From Comamonadaceae bacterium OS-4 (GTDB taxonomy: Bacteria; Pseudomonadota; Gammaproteobacteria; Burkholderiales; Burkholderiaceae_C), in assembly GCA_027924025.1 (NCBI GenBank), contig AP026970.1, forward strand, positions 62,001 through 126,000: a stretch of DNA of 64,000 nucleotides, in the 5' to 3' direction. The translations under genes and the position numbers were made by a program. The notes beneath the pieces were generated by a model. The model was not told where the DNA came from. It saw only the letters and a program-made list of their open reading frames with translations, and ran no database searches. Below are positions 48,779-58,103 of this stretch, piece by piece (the stretch's first letter is position 1; the number at the start of each line of letters is the position of its first letter).

Positions 48779-49099
48779 TTACTTGGCAGCGGGCGTCGCA
48801 GGAGCGGCTGCGGGGGCTGCAGGAGTTGCCGGTGTAGCGGCCTTGGCTTCCTGGTGTTTGGCCTTCTTGGCTGCGCGTTCTGCCTTGCGTGCTTCGTGCT
48901 TGGCTTTCATTTCTTCATGCTTCGCCTTTTGGGCTTCGGCTTTGTGTTCGGCGTACTTCTCTTTCGCGGCTTCAGGGGCCTTTGCGGGAGCGGGTGCTGT
49001 CGCGGCGGCAGGTGCTGCGGGTGTCGCAGCAGGTGCTTGGGCAAAAGCGCCAAACGTGGAGATAACCAAAGCAGTAGCGATCAGAGATTGTTTCAACAT
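48779..49099 (-). CDS. Ala/Lys/Pro-rich exported low-complexity protein
   Basis: 106 residues. A signal peptide (KQSLIATALVISTFGAFAQA) is followed by an Ala-Pro linker, a charged helical centre built of repeated KAKHEEMKAKHEARKAER-like heptads (about 48-87) and a second Ala-Pro tail. Predicted to be periplasmic, extended and very basic. Similar proteins are common in Comamonadaceae without assigned function. Followed by a strong terminator. Confidence 0.65.
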   Translation of the reverse strand: MLKQSLIATALVISTFGAFAQAPAATPAAPAAATAPAPAKAPEAAKEKYAEHKAEAQKAKHEEMKAKHEARKAERAAKKAKHQEAKAATPATPAAPAAAPATPAAK

Positions 49100-49210
49100 A
49101 TTCAGTTTCAGTGCATGGCGAACTTGCCATGGGTACTTAACCCTTGCGGGCCTCGCGCCGTTTACCGTCGCTGCGTAAACCTTTGTAAAGCAGCCACTGC
49201 GCTGTGCTGT

Positions 49211-50317
49211 CTAGCGCCGGAACTTGCCGGACGCGGTAATGATGGACAGGTCGGCGAAATCGAGGCCGGTGTGGTCGGTGGTGCTAAAGCTCAGGCTCAA
49301 GCCGCCCAGATCAAACCCTTTGATGGATTCCAGTGCGGCCTGTAACTTGGCCCGGGTCGGCTTGGGGCCAGCACGGCGCAGCGCTTCGACCAGGACCTTG
49401 GCAGAGACAAACCCTTCCAGCATGGCGGGGCTCACATCCAGAATGTTTTTGGCCTTGGCCATGCTCGAAGCCTCTTGTACCAGGGCGTAGTTGGGAGACT
49501 GCGGCAGCACCTGGCTCACGATCACGCCGCTCGCGTGGTTGCCCAGTAGCTTGATGAAACCGGACGAGGCGTTGTTGGACAAGGTCAGCAGCTGTGCAGT
49601 GCTGCCGTTGTCGCGCAAGGACTTCATGGCGTCGACCACGGCGGTGCCGGAACCGATGACCATCACGGCCTGCGGTTCGAGTTTGGCAATGCTGGGGCCG
49701 ATTTGAGAGAAGTCGGGCTTGTTGCGATCGAACTTGGCCACCGCGACCGGGCTGAGCTTGGCGACCTCCAAACCTTTTTGGGTACCGGCTAGCCCATCAA
49801 GGCCAAAGCTGTCATCGACATGGATGATAGCCATGCGAGTCAGCCCCGTGGCGGCCAGGTGGAGCACGGCGCGCTCCGCCTCCCGCTGGTAGGTGGCGCG
49901 CACATTGAAGACCATTTTTTTGACCGGTTGGTGCAAGGACATGGCGCCTGTGGAGGGCGCCAGTAGCGGGACGCCGTACTTTTCCAGAACAGGAATCAGG
50001 GCCTCGGTGTGCGGCGTTCCGCGCGTCATGAAAAGCGCGAGAACGCCCTTGTCCTCCATCAGCTCTTTGGCGTTGCTCACCGTGAGCTTGGGGTCGAACT
50101 TGTCATCCAGGGTGAGCAGCTCGATCTTTTCTCCACCCACACCCCCTTTGGCGTTGATGGAGTCGATGTAGAGCTGCGCGCCCAAGCTGGCCTCTTGCAC
50201 GGTGGCAGCGACGGCACCCGTCACTCCCACCGTCTGCCCGATTCGGAGTTGAGCCTGGGCGGAGACCCAAGCGCTGCTAAGGCATAGCCCCAAAAGGGCA
50301 GATCGGATAAAGGTCAA
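49211..50317 (-). CDS. ABC-type (Peripla_BP_6) substrate-binding protein downstream of tctA
   Basis: 368 residues if started at TTG 50317, which gives a clean signal peptide ending SAQAQ. An alternative TTG at 50365 overlaps the tctA stop as TTGA and adds a polar 16-residue head. The mature part starts LRIGQTVGVTGAVAATVQEA and has YDSINAKGGV-type and IHVDDSFGLDG motifs of Liv-type binding proteins. This is unexpected: tctAB operons normally carry a TctC (Bug) protein. No ABC permease or ATPase is close, so the protein either serves a distant ABC system or works with TctAB. Confidence 0.85.
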   Translation of the reverse strand: MTFIRSALLGLCLSSAWVSAQAQLRIGQTVGVTGAVAATVQEASLGAQLYIDSINAKGGVGGEKIELLTLDDKFDPKLTVSNAKELMEDKGVLALFMTRGTPHTEALIPVLEKYGVPLLAPSTGAMSLHQPVKKMVFNVRATYQREAERAVLHLAATGLTRMAIIHVDDSFGLDGLAGTQKGLEVAKLSPVAVAKFDRNKPDFSQIGPSIAKLEPQAVMVIGSGTAVVDAMKSLRDNGSTAQLLTLSNNASSGFIKLLGNHASGVIVSQVLPQSPNYALVQEASSMAKAKNILDVSPAMLEGFVSAKVLVEALRRAGPKPTRAKLQAALESIKGFDLGGLSLSFSTTDHTGLDFADLSIITASGKFRR

Positions 50318-50361
50318 GGGAGTCTCGACAATGAGTGGAAGAATGGGGTGAGATTCTGATC

Positions 50362-51873
50362 TCAATCCTCCACAAACGCCTCTTCCCGCTTGGCCTTGAT
50401 AGAAGGCAGCATCACCACCACCAGAAGAGCCAGAGCCGCCACCAACAGGCTGGCTGAGAGCGGCCGAGTTACAAACACACTCCAGTCCCCACGAGACAGC
50501 AACAGCGCCCGGCGCAAGTACTCCTCCATCATCGGCCCCAGAATGAAACCCAGAAGCAGCGGTGCAGGCTCAGTCCCCAGCTTGATGAACAGATAGCCGA
50601 TCACCCCGAACAGACCCACCATCCAGATATCGAAAGTGTTGTTGTTGGTCGAATACACCCCGATCGCACAGAACAGCACGATGGAGGGGAAGAGCCAACG
50701 GTAAGGCACGGACAAGAGCTTGATCCAGATACCGATCAAAGGCAGGTTCAGAATCACCAGCATCAGGTTGCCGATCCACATGGAAGCAATCAGACCCCAG
50801 AAGAGCTCGGGGTTGGATGTCATCACCTGTGGTCCGGGCTGGATGTTGTGGATCGTCATCGCACCCACCATCAAGGCCATCACCGCATTCGGGGGGATAC
50901 CCAGAGTCAGCAAGGGAATGAAGGAAGTCTGGCTTCCTGCATTGTTCGCGGCTTCAGGTGCTGCCACCCCGCGGATGTTGCCCTTGCCGAACGGTACTTC
51001 CCCGGGACGCAGCTTGGTCTTCTTCTCCAGGGTGTAGGCCGCAAAGGCCGCCATCACCGCACCCCCACCGGGCAGGATACCCAGGGCAGAGCCCAGGGCT
51101 GTGCCGCGCAGGACCGCCGGGAACATGTCCTTGAAGTCTTGCTTGGTAGGCATCAGTCCGGAGACGGAAGCGGTGAACACCTCACGCTCACTCTCGCTCT
51201 TGGCCAGGTTGCTGATGATCTCGCCGTAGCCGAACACGCCCATGGCGATCACGATAAAGCCGATACCGTCGGTCAACTCTGCAATATCAAAGCTGAAGCG
51301 GGCCACCCCGGAGTTCACGTCGGTGCCCACCATGCCCAGCAAGAGGCCCAGAACGATCATGGCAATCGCCTTGAGCAAGGAGCCCGAGGCCAGCACCACC
51401 GCACCGATCAAGCCCAGAATCATCAGGCTGAAGTATTCGGCAGGGCCGAACTTGAAGGCCAGCTCGGTCAAGGGGCCTGCAAAGGCCGCCAGGATCAAGG
51501 TGCCCACGCAACCGGCAAAGAAAGAACCCAGGCCCGCTGCTGCCAGCGCAGGACCGGCTCTGCCATTACGGGCCATCTGGTAACCGTCAATCACGGTCAC
51601 CACCGAAGACGACTCGCCGGGCAGGTTCACCAGAATCGCGGTGGTCGATCCACCGTACTGGGCGCCGTAGTAGATGCCGGCCAGCATGATCAAGGCAGCT
51701 ACCGGGGGGAGCGCATAGGTCGCAGGCAAGAGCATGGCGATCGTCGCCAAGGGGCCGATGCCGGGCAAAACGCCGATCAAAGTACCGAGTAGACAGCCGA
51801 TGAAGGCATAAATCAGGTTCTGGCCGGTGAAGGCCACGCCAAAGCCGAGGGCGAGGTTGTCAAAGAGTTCCAT
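50362..51873 (-). CDS. tctA: tripartite tricarboxylate transporter permease TctA
   Basis: 503 residues, about twelve helices. Two inverted halves with the family motif: GTLIGVLPGIGPLATIAMLLP and YGGSTTAILVNLPGE, and GSALGILPGGGAVMAAF with PEAANNAG. TctA is the large sodium- or proton-coupled permease for citrate-like or other carboxylates. It lies 34 bases downstream of tctB. Confidence 0.94.
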   Translation of the reverse strand: MELFDNLALGFGVAFTGQNLIYAFIGCLLGTLIGVLPGIGPLATIAMLLPATYALPPVAALIMLAGIYYGAQYGGSTTAILVNLPGESSSVVTVIDGYQMARNGRAGPALAAAGLGSFFAGCVGTLILAAFAGPLTELAFKFGPAEYFSLMILGLIGAVVLASGSLLKAIAMIVLGLLLGMVGTDVNSGVARFSFDIAELTDGIGFIVIAMGVFGYGEIISNLAKSESEREVFTASVSGLMPTKQDFKDMFPAVLRGTALGSALGILPGGGAVMAAFAAYTLEKKTKLRPGEVPFGKGNIRGVAAPEAANNAGSQTSFIPLLTLGIPPNAVMALMVGAMTIHNIQPGPQVMTSNPELFWGLIASMWIGNLMLVILNLPLIGIWIKLLSVPYRWLFPSIVLFCAIGVYSTNNNTFDIWMVGLFGVIGYLFIKLGTEPAPLLLGFILGPMMEEYLRRALLLSRGDWSVFVTRPLSASLLVAALALLVVVMLPSIKAKREEAFVED

Positions 51874-51907
51874 GGTGTGCAGTTCCTGTCGATGGTTCAG
51901 TCGTGGC

Positions 51908-52396
51908 TTAGGCGGTGAAGTAAGCAGGCCAGACCGGGAACTGCAGTTTGAGGAGAACGATGAAGGCCACGTAGCTCAAGAGCGCAAGGATGGTGGCCAG
52001 AATGGCGACTTCCTTGAACTTGTGTTCTTCGCCGGCGTGGCTGGCGATGTAGGTGAGCAGGTAGATGCCGACGATCAGGCCCAGAGGTTTCAAGCCGATC
52101 ATGGGCAGGCCGCCGATGCAGGCTCCGAACACGAGGTTGGCGCTGATGATGAAGAACAGCGGCTTCCAGGCGAATTTGCCGATCTTGTCGCCGTCAGGGG
52201 TGGGGGTGATCATGCTTTTCACGGCAATCGCACAGCCCATTACCGCGAGCAGAATGCCCAGGATCAGGGGGAAGTAACCCGGGCCCATGCGGGCGCCGGT
52301 ACCCAGCTGGTAGGAGCTTGCGCCCAGCGCAAAACTGCCGCCCACGATGGTGAACATTAGACCGGAGTAGAAGTCTTTTTGACTTTGGATTTTCAA
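51908..52396 (-). CDS. tctB: tripartite tricarboxylate transporter small subunit TctB
   Basis: 162 residues, four helices, with the TctB N-terminal pattern SQKDFYSGLMFTIVGGSFALGASSYQLGTGARMGPGYFP (only partly quoted as GARMGPGYFP). Forms the membrane complex with TctA. First gene of the operon; the 150 bases upstream contain its promoter but I could not define the elements with confidence. Confidence 0.92.
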   Translation of the reverse strand: MKIQSQKDFYSGLMFTIVGGSFALGASSYQLGTGARMGPGYFPLILGILLAVMGCAIAVKSMITPTPDGDKIGKFAWKPLFFIISANLVFGACIGGLPMIGLKPLGLIVGIYLLTYIASHAGEEHKFKEVAILATILALLSYVAFIVLLKLQFPVWPAYFTA

Positions 52397-52546
52397 GTGA
52401 GTGCCTTCTTTGTTTTTGGGGAAAACGAGATCGCAGGCATGGCGGCCAAAGCTGCAACCCGACTCTGCGGGGCGAAGGTTATCCAGTGGTGCGAGGCCCG
52501 GTAACTGTGGCGTTCAACAGCTCGGGAAAACCCTTCGGTAGTAACC

Positions 52547-53575
52547 CTAGACCCCTTTTTGAAGGGCGTTTTGTACGGTGCGCAACCAGTCCTGCCCGAT
52601 CCGGGCAGCGAGCTCGGCGTGTACCGGCTTTGATGCGTTTTTGAGAAGCCGGGTTTGCGCAGGGGTCGGGTTATGGATGTGGGCTGCGCCCGTCAGGTGC
52701 AGTGCAGCCAGTGCTTTGTCGTTTTGTGCGTCTGCAATTTCATTGCCAAATACCAGCGCGTCTTCGAGTGCGCCTTGCATGATGCGGCGATCGCCGGCCG
52801 GGAGGTTCTCCCAGAAGCGCTGGTGGGTGACGACCGCGTAGCCCAGGTAGCCATGGGTCGTGAGGCTCAAGTCGCTCTGTACCGCTTGCATGCCCTGGGT
52901 CCAGAAGTTGGACACCGGGTTCTCGGTGCCGTCGACCACCCCCGTCTCCAAGGCTCGTCGGGTTTCGCTGAAGGGCAGAGTCACGGGCCATGCGCCCCAC
53001 GCGCGCATTTGCTGTGCTATTACCCGGGAGGCCTGCACCCGCATGCGCAGACCGACAAAGTCGCGGGGCTCCAGCAACGGCCGGTTCGCACTCATGTGCT
53101 TGAAGCCGTTGTCAAAAAACCCCAGGCCCGATAGCCGCTGCCGTTGCAAGCTGTCCAGCAAGGTCTTGCCCACTTTGCCACGCGTGAGGCGGCGTACGGC
53201 TTCCAGGGTGTCGAACAAGAAGGGCAGGTCGAACAACTCGAACTCAGGGAAGCCGATGGGGCCGAACTTGGACAAGGAGGGCGCCACCATATCGACCGCA
53301 CCGAGCTGCAGGGCTTGCATCTCGTCATGGTCGCCATAAAGCTGGCCCTGGGGGTAAATCTGAACCCGCAAGCGCCCTTGGCTGCGCTCCTCGGTCAGGG
53401 CGCGGAAGCGTTCCAGCGCCATGCCCTTGGGCGTGTCTCGCGCCACGACATGGGACAGTCGTACCGTGATCGACGGCGCACCCCAAACCCTGGGCGCCGT
53501 ATTGGCCGCGCCAATGGCTGCAGCCAGCTGCAAACAGTGGCGCCGTGTCAGCGCGGGGGAGGGGCTCGAGGGCAT
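52547..53575 (-). CDS. orphan DctP-type TRAP substrate-binding protein
   Basis: 342 residues. A Tat/Sec signal (ALTRRHCLQLAAAIGAANTAPRVWGA) is followed by the DctP fold: VRLSHVVARDTPKGMALERF, YPQGQLYGDHDEMQALQLGAVDM, the conserved LGFFDNGFKHMSANRPL and the carboxylate-binding Arg in GLRMRVQAS. No dctQ or dctM genes are nearby. It starts 39 bases from, and divergent to, a DctB-like histidine kinase, so it may present ligand to that kinase rather than to a transporter, or its membrane subunits are encoded elsewhere. Confidence 0.9.
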   Translation of the reverse strand: MPSSPSPALTRRHCLQLAAAIGAANTAPRVWGAPSITVRLSHVVARDTPKGMALERFRALTEERSQGRLRVQIYPQGQLYGDHDEMQALQLGAVDMVAPSLSKFGPIGFPEFELFDLPFLFDTLEAVRRLTRGKVGKTLLDSLQRQRLSGLGFFDNGFKHMSANRPLLEPRDFVGLRMRVQASRVIAQQMRAWGAWPVTLPFSETRRALETGVVDGTENPVSNFWTQGMQAVQSDLSLTTHGYLGYAVVTHQRFWENLPAGDRRIMQGALEDALVFGNEIADAQNDKALAALHLTGAAHIHNPTPAQTRLLKNASKPVHAELAARIGQDWLRTVQNALQKGV

Positions 53576-53614
53576 GGCCGCTATTATGCGAGTGCCTTTG
53601 ATTTCACCTTCACC

Positions 53615-55540
53615 ATGCCTGAGCGCAACCCGTCCGCTGCTTTGAACTTTGCTGCCTTGCGCGAAAGCGGCACAGGCACAGGGAGCCGTAGCCGCTGGCC
53701 CGGGGTGTGGCTGTCGGGTTTCCTGGCCTTGGTGGTGGGTTCGGTGATTGCGCTGGTGCTGTACCTCCAGCACTTTGAATCGGAAGAAGACACCCGGCGC
53801 AGGGCTGCGGATGCCCAGTGGCTGGAGCAGAGTGTGCAGTTCCACTTCCGCCGCCTCGAAGAAGACCTACGGGTCGCTGCGCGCCAGTCGGCGGATGTGC
53901 AAGGGGGCTTGCTGTGGCGCGAGCCCGGCGTGTTGCTGGCCCAAGGCTGGGTGGGCGCTCCCCTGAACGCCCCGCCGGGTTTGTGGCAAGTGGATGAGTC
54001 CCGCCACCCCCTGAATGCACAGGCGCTGGCCACGATGAATGACACCGCGCGAGGGCTGCGACGCTCCGCCTATGGGGGGCCGATGCGGGCGGCAGATGGC
54101 ACCTTGCTGCCGGTGGTGTGGCTGGCGGTGCCGTATTTTGAGCGGGGCTATTTTGTCGGCAATTACGTGGCTGCTTTGTCACTCGACACTGCGGTTCATG
54201 GCCTGGTGCCTGAGTGGTTTGCCCGCTCACACCAAGTGCGTCTGGTACTTGACGAGGGAGCGGTGCCGGCAGAGCCCTCTTCATTCAAGCCATTCCGTGC
54301 TGCCATGAATCTTGCAGGCACCGATGTGTATCTGGAGGTCACGCCGATCCAAGGGCAGCCCGCCACTGTGCCACGTATCTTTTTGTTGGTGGCCATGGTG
54401 TTTTTGGGCGGCATGCTGGTGAGCCTGTGGGCGCTGCGGCGCGATATCCAGAAGCGCCAGCAGGTGCAGGCGCGTTTGCAGGCCGAGGTGGCACTGCGCA
54501 CCGCCATGGAGAACTCGGTCACCATCGGTCTGCGGGCATGGGACATGGCGGGCCGGGTGCTGTATGTCAACGAGGCTTTTTGCCGCTTGGTGGGCTACCC
54601 GGCGGAGGCGCTGGTGGGTGTCTCGGCACCCATGCCGTATTGGCCCAAGGGCAATGACAGTCACATTGAGCAAGTGCACCGCGACATCCTGGCCCATGGC
54701 ACGCAGATCGACGGTGTCGAGGTGCAGTTTCAGCACCGGGACGGCCATTTGTTGGATGTGCTGATCCACGAGGCCCCGCTGCACACAGACACCGGTGCGC
54801 ACATCGGCTGGATGAGCTCGGTCCTGGACATCAGCGAACGCAAGCGGGCGCAAGCCGTTGCCCTGCAGCAGCAGGAGCGTCTGGAGGCCACAGGCCGTCT
54901 GGTGGCCGTGGGCGAGGTGGCGTCGACCTTGGCCCATGAACTCAACCAGCCGCTCGGTGCCCTCAGCAGTTTTGCTACCGGCTTGCTGAACCGGTTGAAA
55001 GATGGGCGCATCAGCCCTGATGAGACCGCGCCTGTGGTGCAACGTATTGCCGGTCTCGCGGAGCGCGCCGGCCGCATCATTCAGCGGGTTAACGCCATCG
55101 CCCGGCGGCGCGAAATTTCCTTGCAGCGGCTCGACCTGGTGCCGGTGCTCCAGAGCATGGCACCCCACGCCATGCCCGAGCTCGCACCGGTGTGGGTCAA
55201 GGCGGATGAGCTGCTGATCGAGCACCTGCTCAACAACCTGCTCACCAACGCCCAGGAGGCTGCCCAAGCGCACTCGGATACGCCGCAAGTGCATGTGGCG
55301 TTGCTGGTGGAGGGGGAGTGGGCGCAGCTCAGCGTGTCGGATAACGGGCCAGGGGTGCCCGATGAAAACCAGGCGCATATTTTTGATGCGTTTTACAGCA
55401 GCAAAGAAGGCGGCATGGGCATGGGCTTGCCGATTTGCCGCTCGATCGTCGAGGCCCACCACGGGCGCATCGTCGTAGACCGTGCACCGGAGCTAGGGGG
55501 CGCACGGTTCACGGTCAGTTTGCCGCTGGCGGCACAATAG
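53615..55540 (+). CDS. DctB-like membrane sensor histidine kinase
   Basis: 641 residues: transmembrane helix (about 28-50), a 195-residue periplasmic sensor, second helix (about 250-270), PAS (about 290-410), HisKA with GEVASTLAHELNQPLGALSSF (phospho-acceptor His) and HATPase with NNLLTNAQEA, DNGPGVP and GMGMGLPICRSIVEAH. The AHELNQPL box and the G2 region belong to the DctB/FixL class that regulates carboxylate uptake. ATG 53615 is the only start that gives this N-terminus; upstream frame belongs to the antisense of the DctP gene. Followed by its response regulator. Confidence 0.9.
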   Translation: MPERNPSAALNFAALRESGTGTGSRSRWPGVWLSGFLALVVGSVIALVLYLQHFESEEDTRRRAADAQWLEQSVQFHFRRLEEDLRVAARQSADVQGGLLWREPGVLLAQGWVGAPLNAPPGLWQVDESRHPLNAQALATMNDTARGLRRSAYGGPMRAADGTLLPVVWLAVPYFERGYFVGNYVAALSLDTAVHGLVPEWFARSHQVRLVLDEGAVPAEPSSFKPFRAAMNLAGTDVYLEVTPIQGQPATVPRIFLLVAMVFLGGMLVSLWALRRDIQKRQQVQARLQAEVALRTAMENSVTIGLRAWDMAGRVLYVNEAFCRLVGYPAEALVGVSAPMPYWPKGNDSHIEQVHRDILAHGTQIDGVEVQFQHRDGHLLDVLIHEAPLHTDTGAHIGWMSSVLDISERKRAQAVALQQQERLEATGRLVAVGEVASTLAHELNQPLGALSSFATGLLNRLKDGRISPDETAPVVQRIAGLAERAGRIIQRVNAIARRREISLQRLDLVPVLQSMAPHAMPELAPVWVKADELLIEHLLNNLLTNAQEAAQAHSDTPQVHVALLVEGEWAQLSVSDNGPGVPDENQAHIFDAFYSSKEGGMGMGLPICRSIVEAHHGRIVVDRAPELGGARFTVSLPLAAQ

Positions 55541-55559
55541 GCCCCCCAGAAAGGCACCT

Positions 55560-56201
55560 GTGAGCACTGCAGCCATTTACATCGTTGATGACGACGCCGA
55601 CATGCGCGAGGGCTTGGCATGGTTGTTTGACTCGCGGGGTCACAAGGCCACCACCTGGGACAGTGGCCCGCCGTTTATCGACTCGGTCAAAGCCCGCGCC
55701 GGTGTGTGGGAGCAGGCAGTGGTGCTGCTCGACATCCGGATGGTGCCCATGACCGGCCTTCAGGTGTTTGAGCAACTCAAGGCATTGGCCTGCCCCTGGC
55801 CCGTGTTGTTTTTGACGGGCAATGGCGATGTGGGCACGGCGGTTGCCGCCGTGAAAAACGGGGCCTGGGACTTTCTGGAAAAACCGTTTCAGGACAATGT
55901 GCTGGTCGACCGTGTCGAGCAGGCCCTGGCCGCCGCAGCGGCGCACGGCAACGCTAACCAAGAGGCGCACCGCCTGCGCTATGCACTGGCTTCGCTGAGC
56001 CCCCGTGAGCGTGAGGTGCTGGACCAGCTCATTCTGGGGCACTACAACAAGAACATTGCCGATCATTTGGGCATCACTCCGCGCACGGTGGAGTTTCACC
56101 GCGCCAACATCTTCGAAAAAATGGGGGTGAGCTCGGCCATCGAGCTGGCCCACAAGCTCGGCCGCCTTCAGCCCATAGGCGCTCCCCCGGACAAGGTTTG
56201 A
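55560..56201 (+). CDS. FixJ-family response regulator (REC plus LuxR HTH)
   Basis: 213 residues: receiver domain with acidic pocket IVDDDADMREGL and phospho-acceptor Asp in VLLDIRMVPMTG, Lys in FLEKPF, and a C-terminal LuxR-type HTH (LSPREREVLDQLILGHYNKNIADHLGITPRTVEFHRANI; read in part). GTG start, 19 bases after the kinase. Partner of the DctB-like kinase; probable targets are the divergent dctP and nearby tctAB genes. Confidence 0.93.
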   Translation: MSTAAIYIVDDDADMREGLAWLFDSRGHKATTWDSGPPFIDSVKARAGVWEQAVVLLDIRMVPMTGLQVFEQLKALACPWPVLFLTGNGDVGTAVAAVKNGAWDFLEKPFQDNVLVDRVEQALAAAAAHGNANQEAHRLRYALASLSPREREVLDQLILGHYNKNIADHLGITPRTVEFHRANIFEKMGVSSAIELAHKLGRLQPIGAPPDKV

Positions 56202-56266
56202 AACACAGGCCCCGTACAAACCCCGTAATAGGTTTGGCACGGAACTGGCTAGGATGGGTCTATAAC

Positions 56267-56282
56267 TTGACCGTTTGGTTAA
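56267..56282. promoter_or_regulatory. RutR-box-like operator
   Basis: TTGACCGTTTGGTTAA matches the RutR palindrome TTGACCA-NN-TGGTCAA at all but two positions. It directly follows a -10-like TATAAC (56261-56266), so bound regulator would cover the transcript start of the ABC importer operon. A RutR-like regulator is encoded at the end of this gene cluster. Confidence 0.65.
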
Positions 56283-56350
56283 CTTGTGACGGTTGAATCG
56301 GCGGCTGTGCCCATCCTTGGTGCAGCCATGACTCCTGCTACTGTGTGCCA

Positions 56351-57181
56351 ATGAACCATTCCGAAGCATCAGACCCCCGGGCCACCTCCCACACCGCGGC
56401 GCCCATCGCTGCCCGCACCGCGGTGGCTGTCCGCAATGCCAGCGTCATCTACCAGACGGCGGATACACCGGTTCACGCCCTGTCCAACATCGATCTGGAC
56501 ATACGCGCCGGCGAGTTTGTCTCCCTGATCGGCCCGTCCGGTTGTGGCAAAACCACGCTGATGCGGGTGATCGCAGACCTCGAGCACATCAGCTCCGGCG
56601 AGGTATTGGTCAATGGTGTGAGCCCGCATGACGCCCGGCTGGCCCGTGCCTACGGTTATGTGTTCCAGGCACCCGCGCTGTTCCCTTGGCGCAATGTGCT
56701 GGCCAACGTGACCTTGCCGCTTCAAATTCAGGGTAAAGGCAGGGCCGAGGCCAAAGCCATTGCCCTCGAGCACTTGGAGCGCGTGGGCCTCAAAGGCTTT
56801 GAGGGCAAATACCCGTGGCAGCTCTCTGGTGGCATGCAGCAGCGCGTGTCGATTGCGCGCGCGCTGTCCTTCGAGCCCAAGATTTTGATGATGGACGAGC
56901 CCTTTGGTGCGCTCGATGAGATCACCCGCGACCGGCTCAACGAACAGTTGCAGCAGCTCTGGCAGCGCGAGCGGCGCACCGTGGTGTTTGTGACCCACAG
57001 CATTTCAGAAGCGGTCTATCTGTCCACCAAAATTGTGGTGATGTCTCCGCGCCCCGGGCGCATCGTCAAGGTGATTGACTCCCCCTTGCCCGATGAGCGC
57101 CACCTGGGCTTGCGGGATACGCCGGCTTTTATGGAGCTGGCCCACGAAGTGCGCGAGGCCTTAGCCGATGGCCACCACTGA
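56351..57181 (+). CDS. NitT/TauT-type ABC importer ATP-binding protein
   Basis: 276 residues: Walker [20 protein letters not shown]-loop YVFQAPALFPWRNVL, signature LSGGMQQRVSIARAL, Walker [14 protein letters not shown], switch His in VTHSISEAVYL. This is the SsuB/TauB/ThiZ branch. An in-frame GTG two codons upstream is possible. First gene of the operon controlled by the RutR-like box. Confidence 0.92.
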   Translation: MNHSEASDPRATSHTAAPIAARTAVAVRNASVIYQTADTPVHALSNIDLDIRAGEFVSLIGPSGCGKTTLMRVIADLEHISSGEVLVNGVSPHDARLARAYGYVFQAPALFPWRNVLANVTLPLQIQGKGRAEAKAIALEHLERVGLKGFEGKYPWQLSGGMQQRVSIARALSFEPKILMMDEPFGALDEITRDRLNEQLQQLWQRERRTVVFVTHSISEAVYLSTKIVVMSPRPGRIVKVIDSPLPDERHLGLRDTPAFMELAHEVREALADGHH

Positions 57182-58103
57182 GTCCACGCCCCCACGCTCC
57201 GGCGGGAAATTGCAGTCCCTTCGGCTGGCGTCTGCCAAACTCGTGCACGACTGGCTGCCGGTCGTGGTGGTGCTGCTGGCCGTCGTGCTGGCCTGGTACG
57301 GCGCGGCCTGGGGTATGAACGCGCAAGGCGCCATCGAGCGTGTGCTGGACGAAGAGGCCGGCTACACCCAGATGGAGCTGTTTGAAGCGACCATGACCAT
57401 GGAGCGCCCGCTCGTGCCCGCGCCCCACCAGGTGGCTGCCGACTTTTATGAGAGCCTCACCGAATGGCCCATCGACTCGCCCCGCAACCTGATCTATCAC
57501 GTCATCGTCACCGGCCAGTCGACCTTGCTGGGCTTCGCCATGGGCACGGCTTTGGGCTTGCTGCTCTCGGTGCTCATCGTGCACAGCCGCACGCTGGACA
57601 AGGCCTTGCTGCCCTGGATCGTGGCCTCGCAAACCGTGCCGGTGCTGGCGATTGCGCCCATTGTGCTGGTGGTGCTGGGTAGCCTCGGTTTTGCAGGCAC
57701 TGCGCCCAAAGCATTCATTGCGATGTACCTGTGCTTTTTCCCGGTCACGGTGGCCATGGTGCAGGGGTTGCGCTCACCGCAAAAAATAGAAACCGAAATG
57801 ATGTACACCTACGCCGCCTCGCGCTGGCAATCGCTGTGGTTGCTGCGTTTGCCGGCGGCTCTGCCTTTCTTGTTTCCCGCACTGCGGGTGGGCGTGGCGG
57901 CGGGCCTGGTCGGTGCCATGGTGGCGGAGTTGCCCACCGGTGCGCAGGCCGGCTTGGGCGCCCGCTTGCTCACAGGCTCCTACTACGGGCAGACCACGCA
58001 AATCTGGTCTGCGTTGGTGATGTCCGCCCTGTTGGGTCTAGCGCTCACCGGCATCGTGGCAGGTGTGGAGCGTTTGGTGTTGCGTAGCCGGGGGGCGAAA
58101 TGA
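57168..58103 (+). CDS. NitT/TauT-type ABC importer permease (first)
   Basis: 311 residues, six or seven helices with the binding-protein-dependent transport signature around AASRWQSLWLLRLPAALPFLFPALRVG (EAA-like loop). A 14-base overlap with the ATPase gene suggests coupling. An N-terminal extension (first 75 residues after helix 1) contains a periplasmic loop of about 45 residues. Confidence 0.9.
   Translation: MATTESTPPRSGGKLQSLRLASAKLVHDWLPVVVVLLAVVLAWYGAAWGMNAQGAIERVLDEEAGYTQMELFEATMTMERPLVPAPHQVAADFYESLTEWPIDSPRNLIYHVIVTGQSTLLGFAMGTALGLLLSVLIVHSRTLDKALLPWIVASQTVPVLAIAPIVLVVLGSLGFAGTAPKAFIAMYLCFFPVTVAMVQGLRSPQKIETEMMYTYAASRWQSLWLLRLPAALPFLFPALRVGVAAGLVGAMVAELPTGAQAGLGARLLTGSYYGQTTQIWSALVMSALLGLALTGIVAGVERLVLRSRGAK

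Noticed and set aside
53144..53614. N-terminal extension of the DctB-like kinase
   Set aside because: The frame is open upstream of 53615 but is antisense to the DctP-type gene and would put a non-conserved 157-residue stretch before the membrane helix.
56202..56350. TPP riboswitch upstream of the NMT1/THI5-type importer
   Set aside because: No match to the conserved CUGAGA and ACCUGA parts of the thi-box; a RutR-like operator is a better fit.
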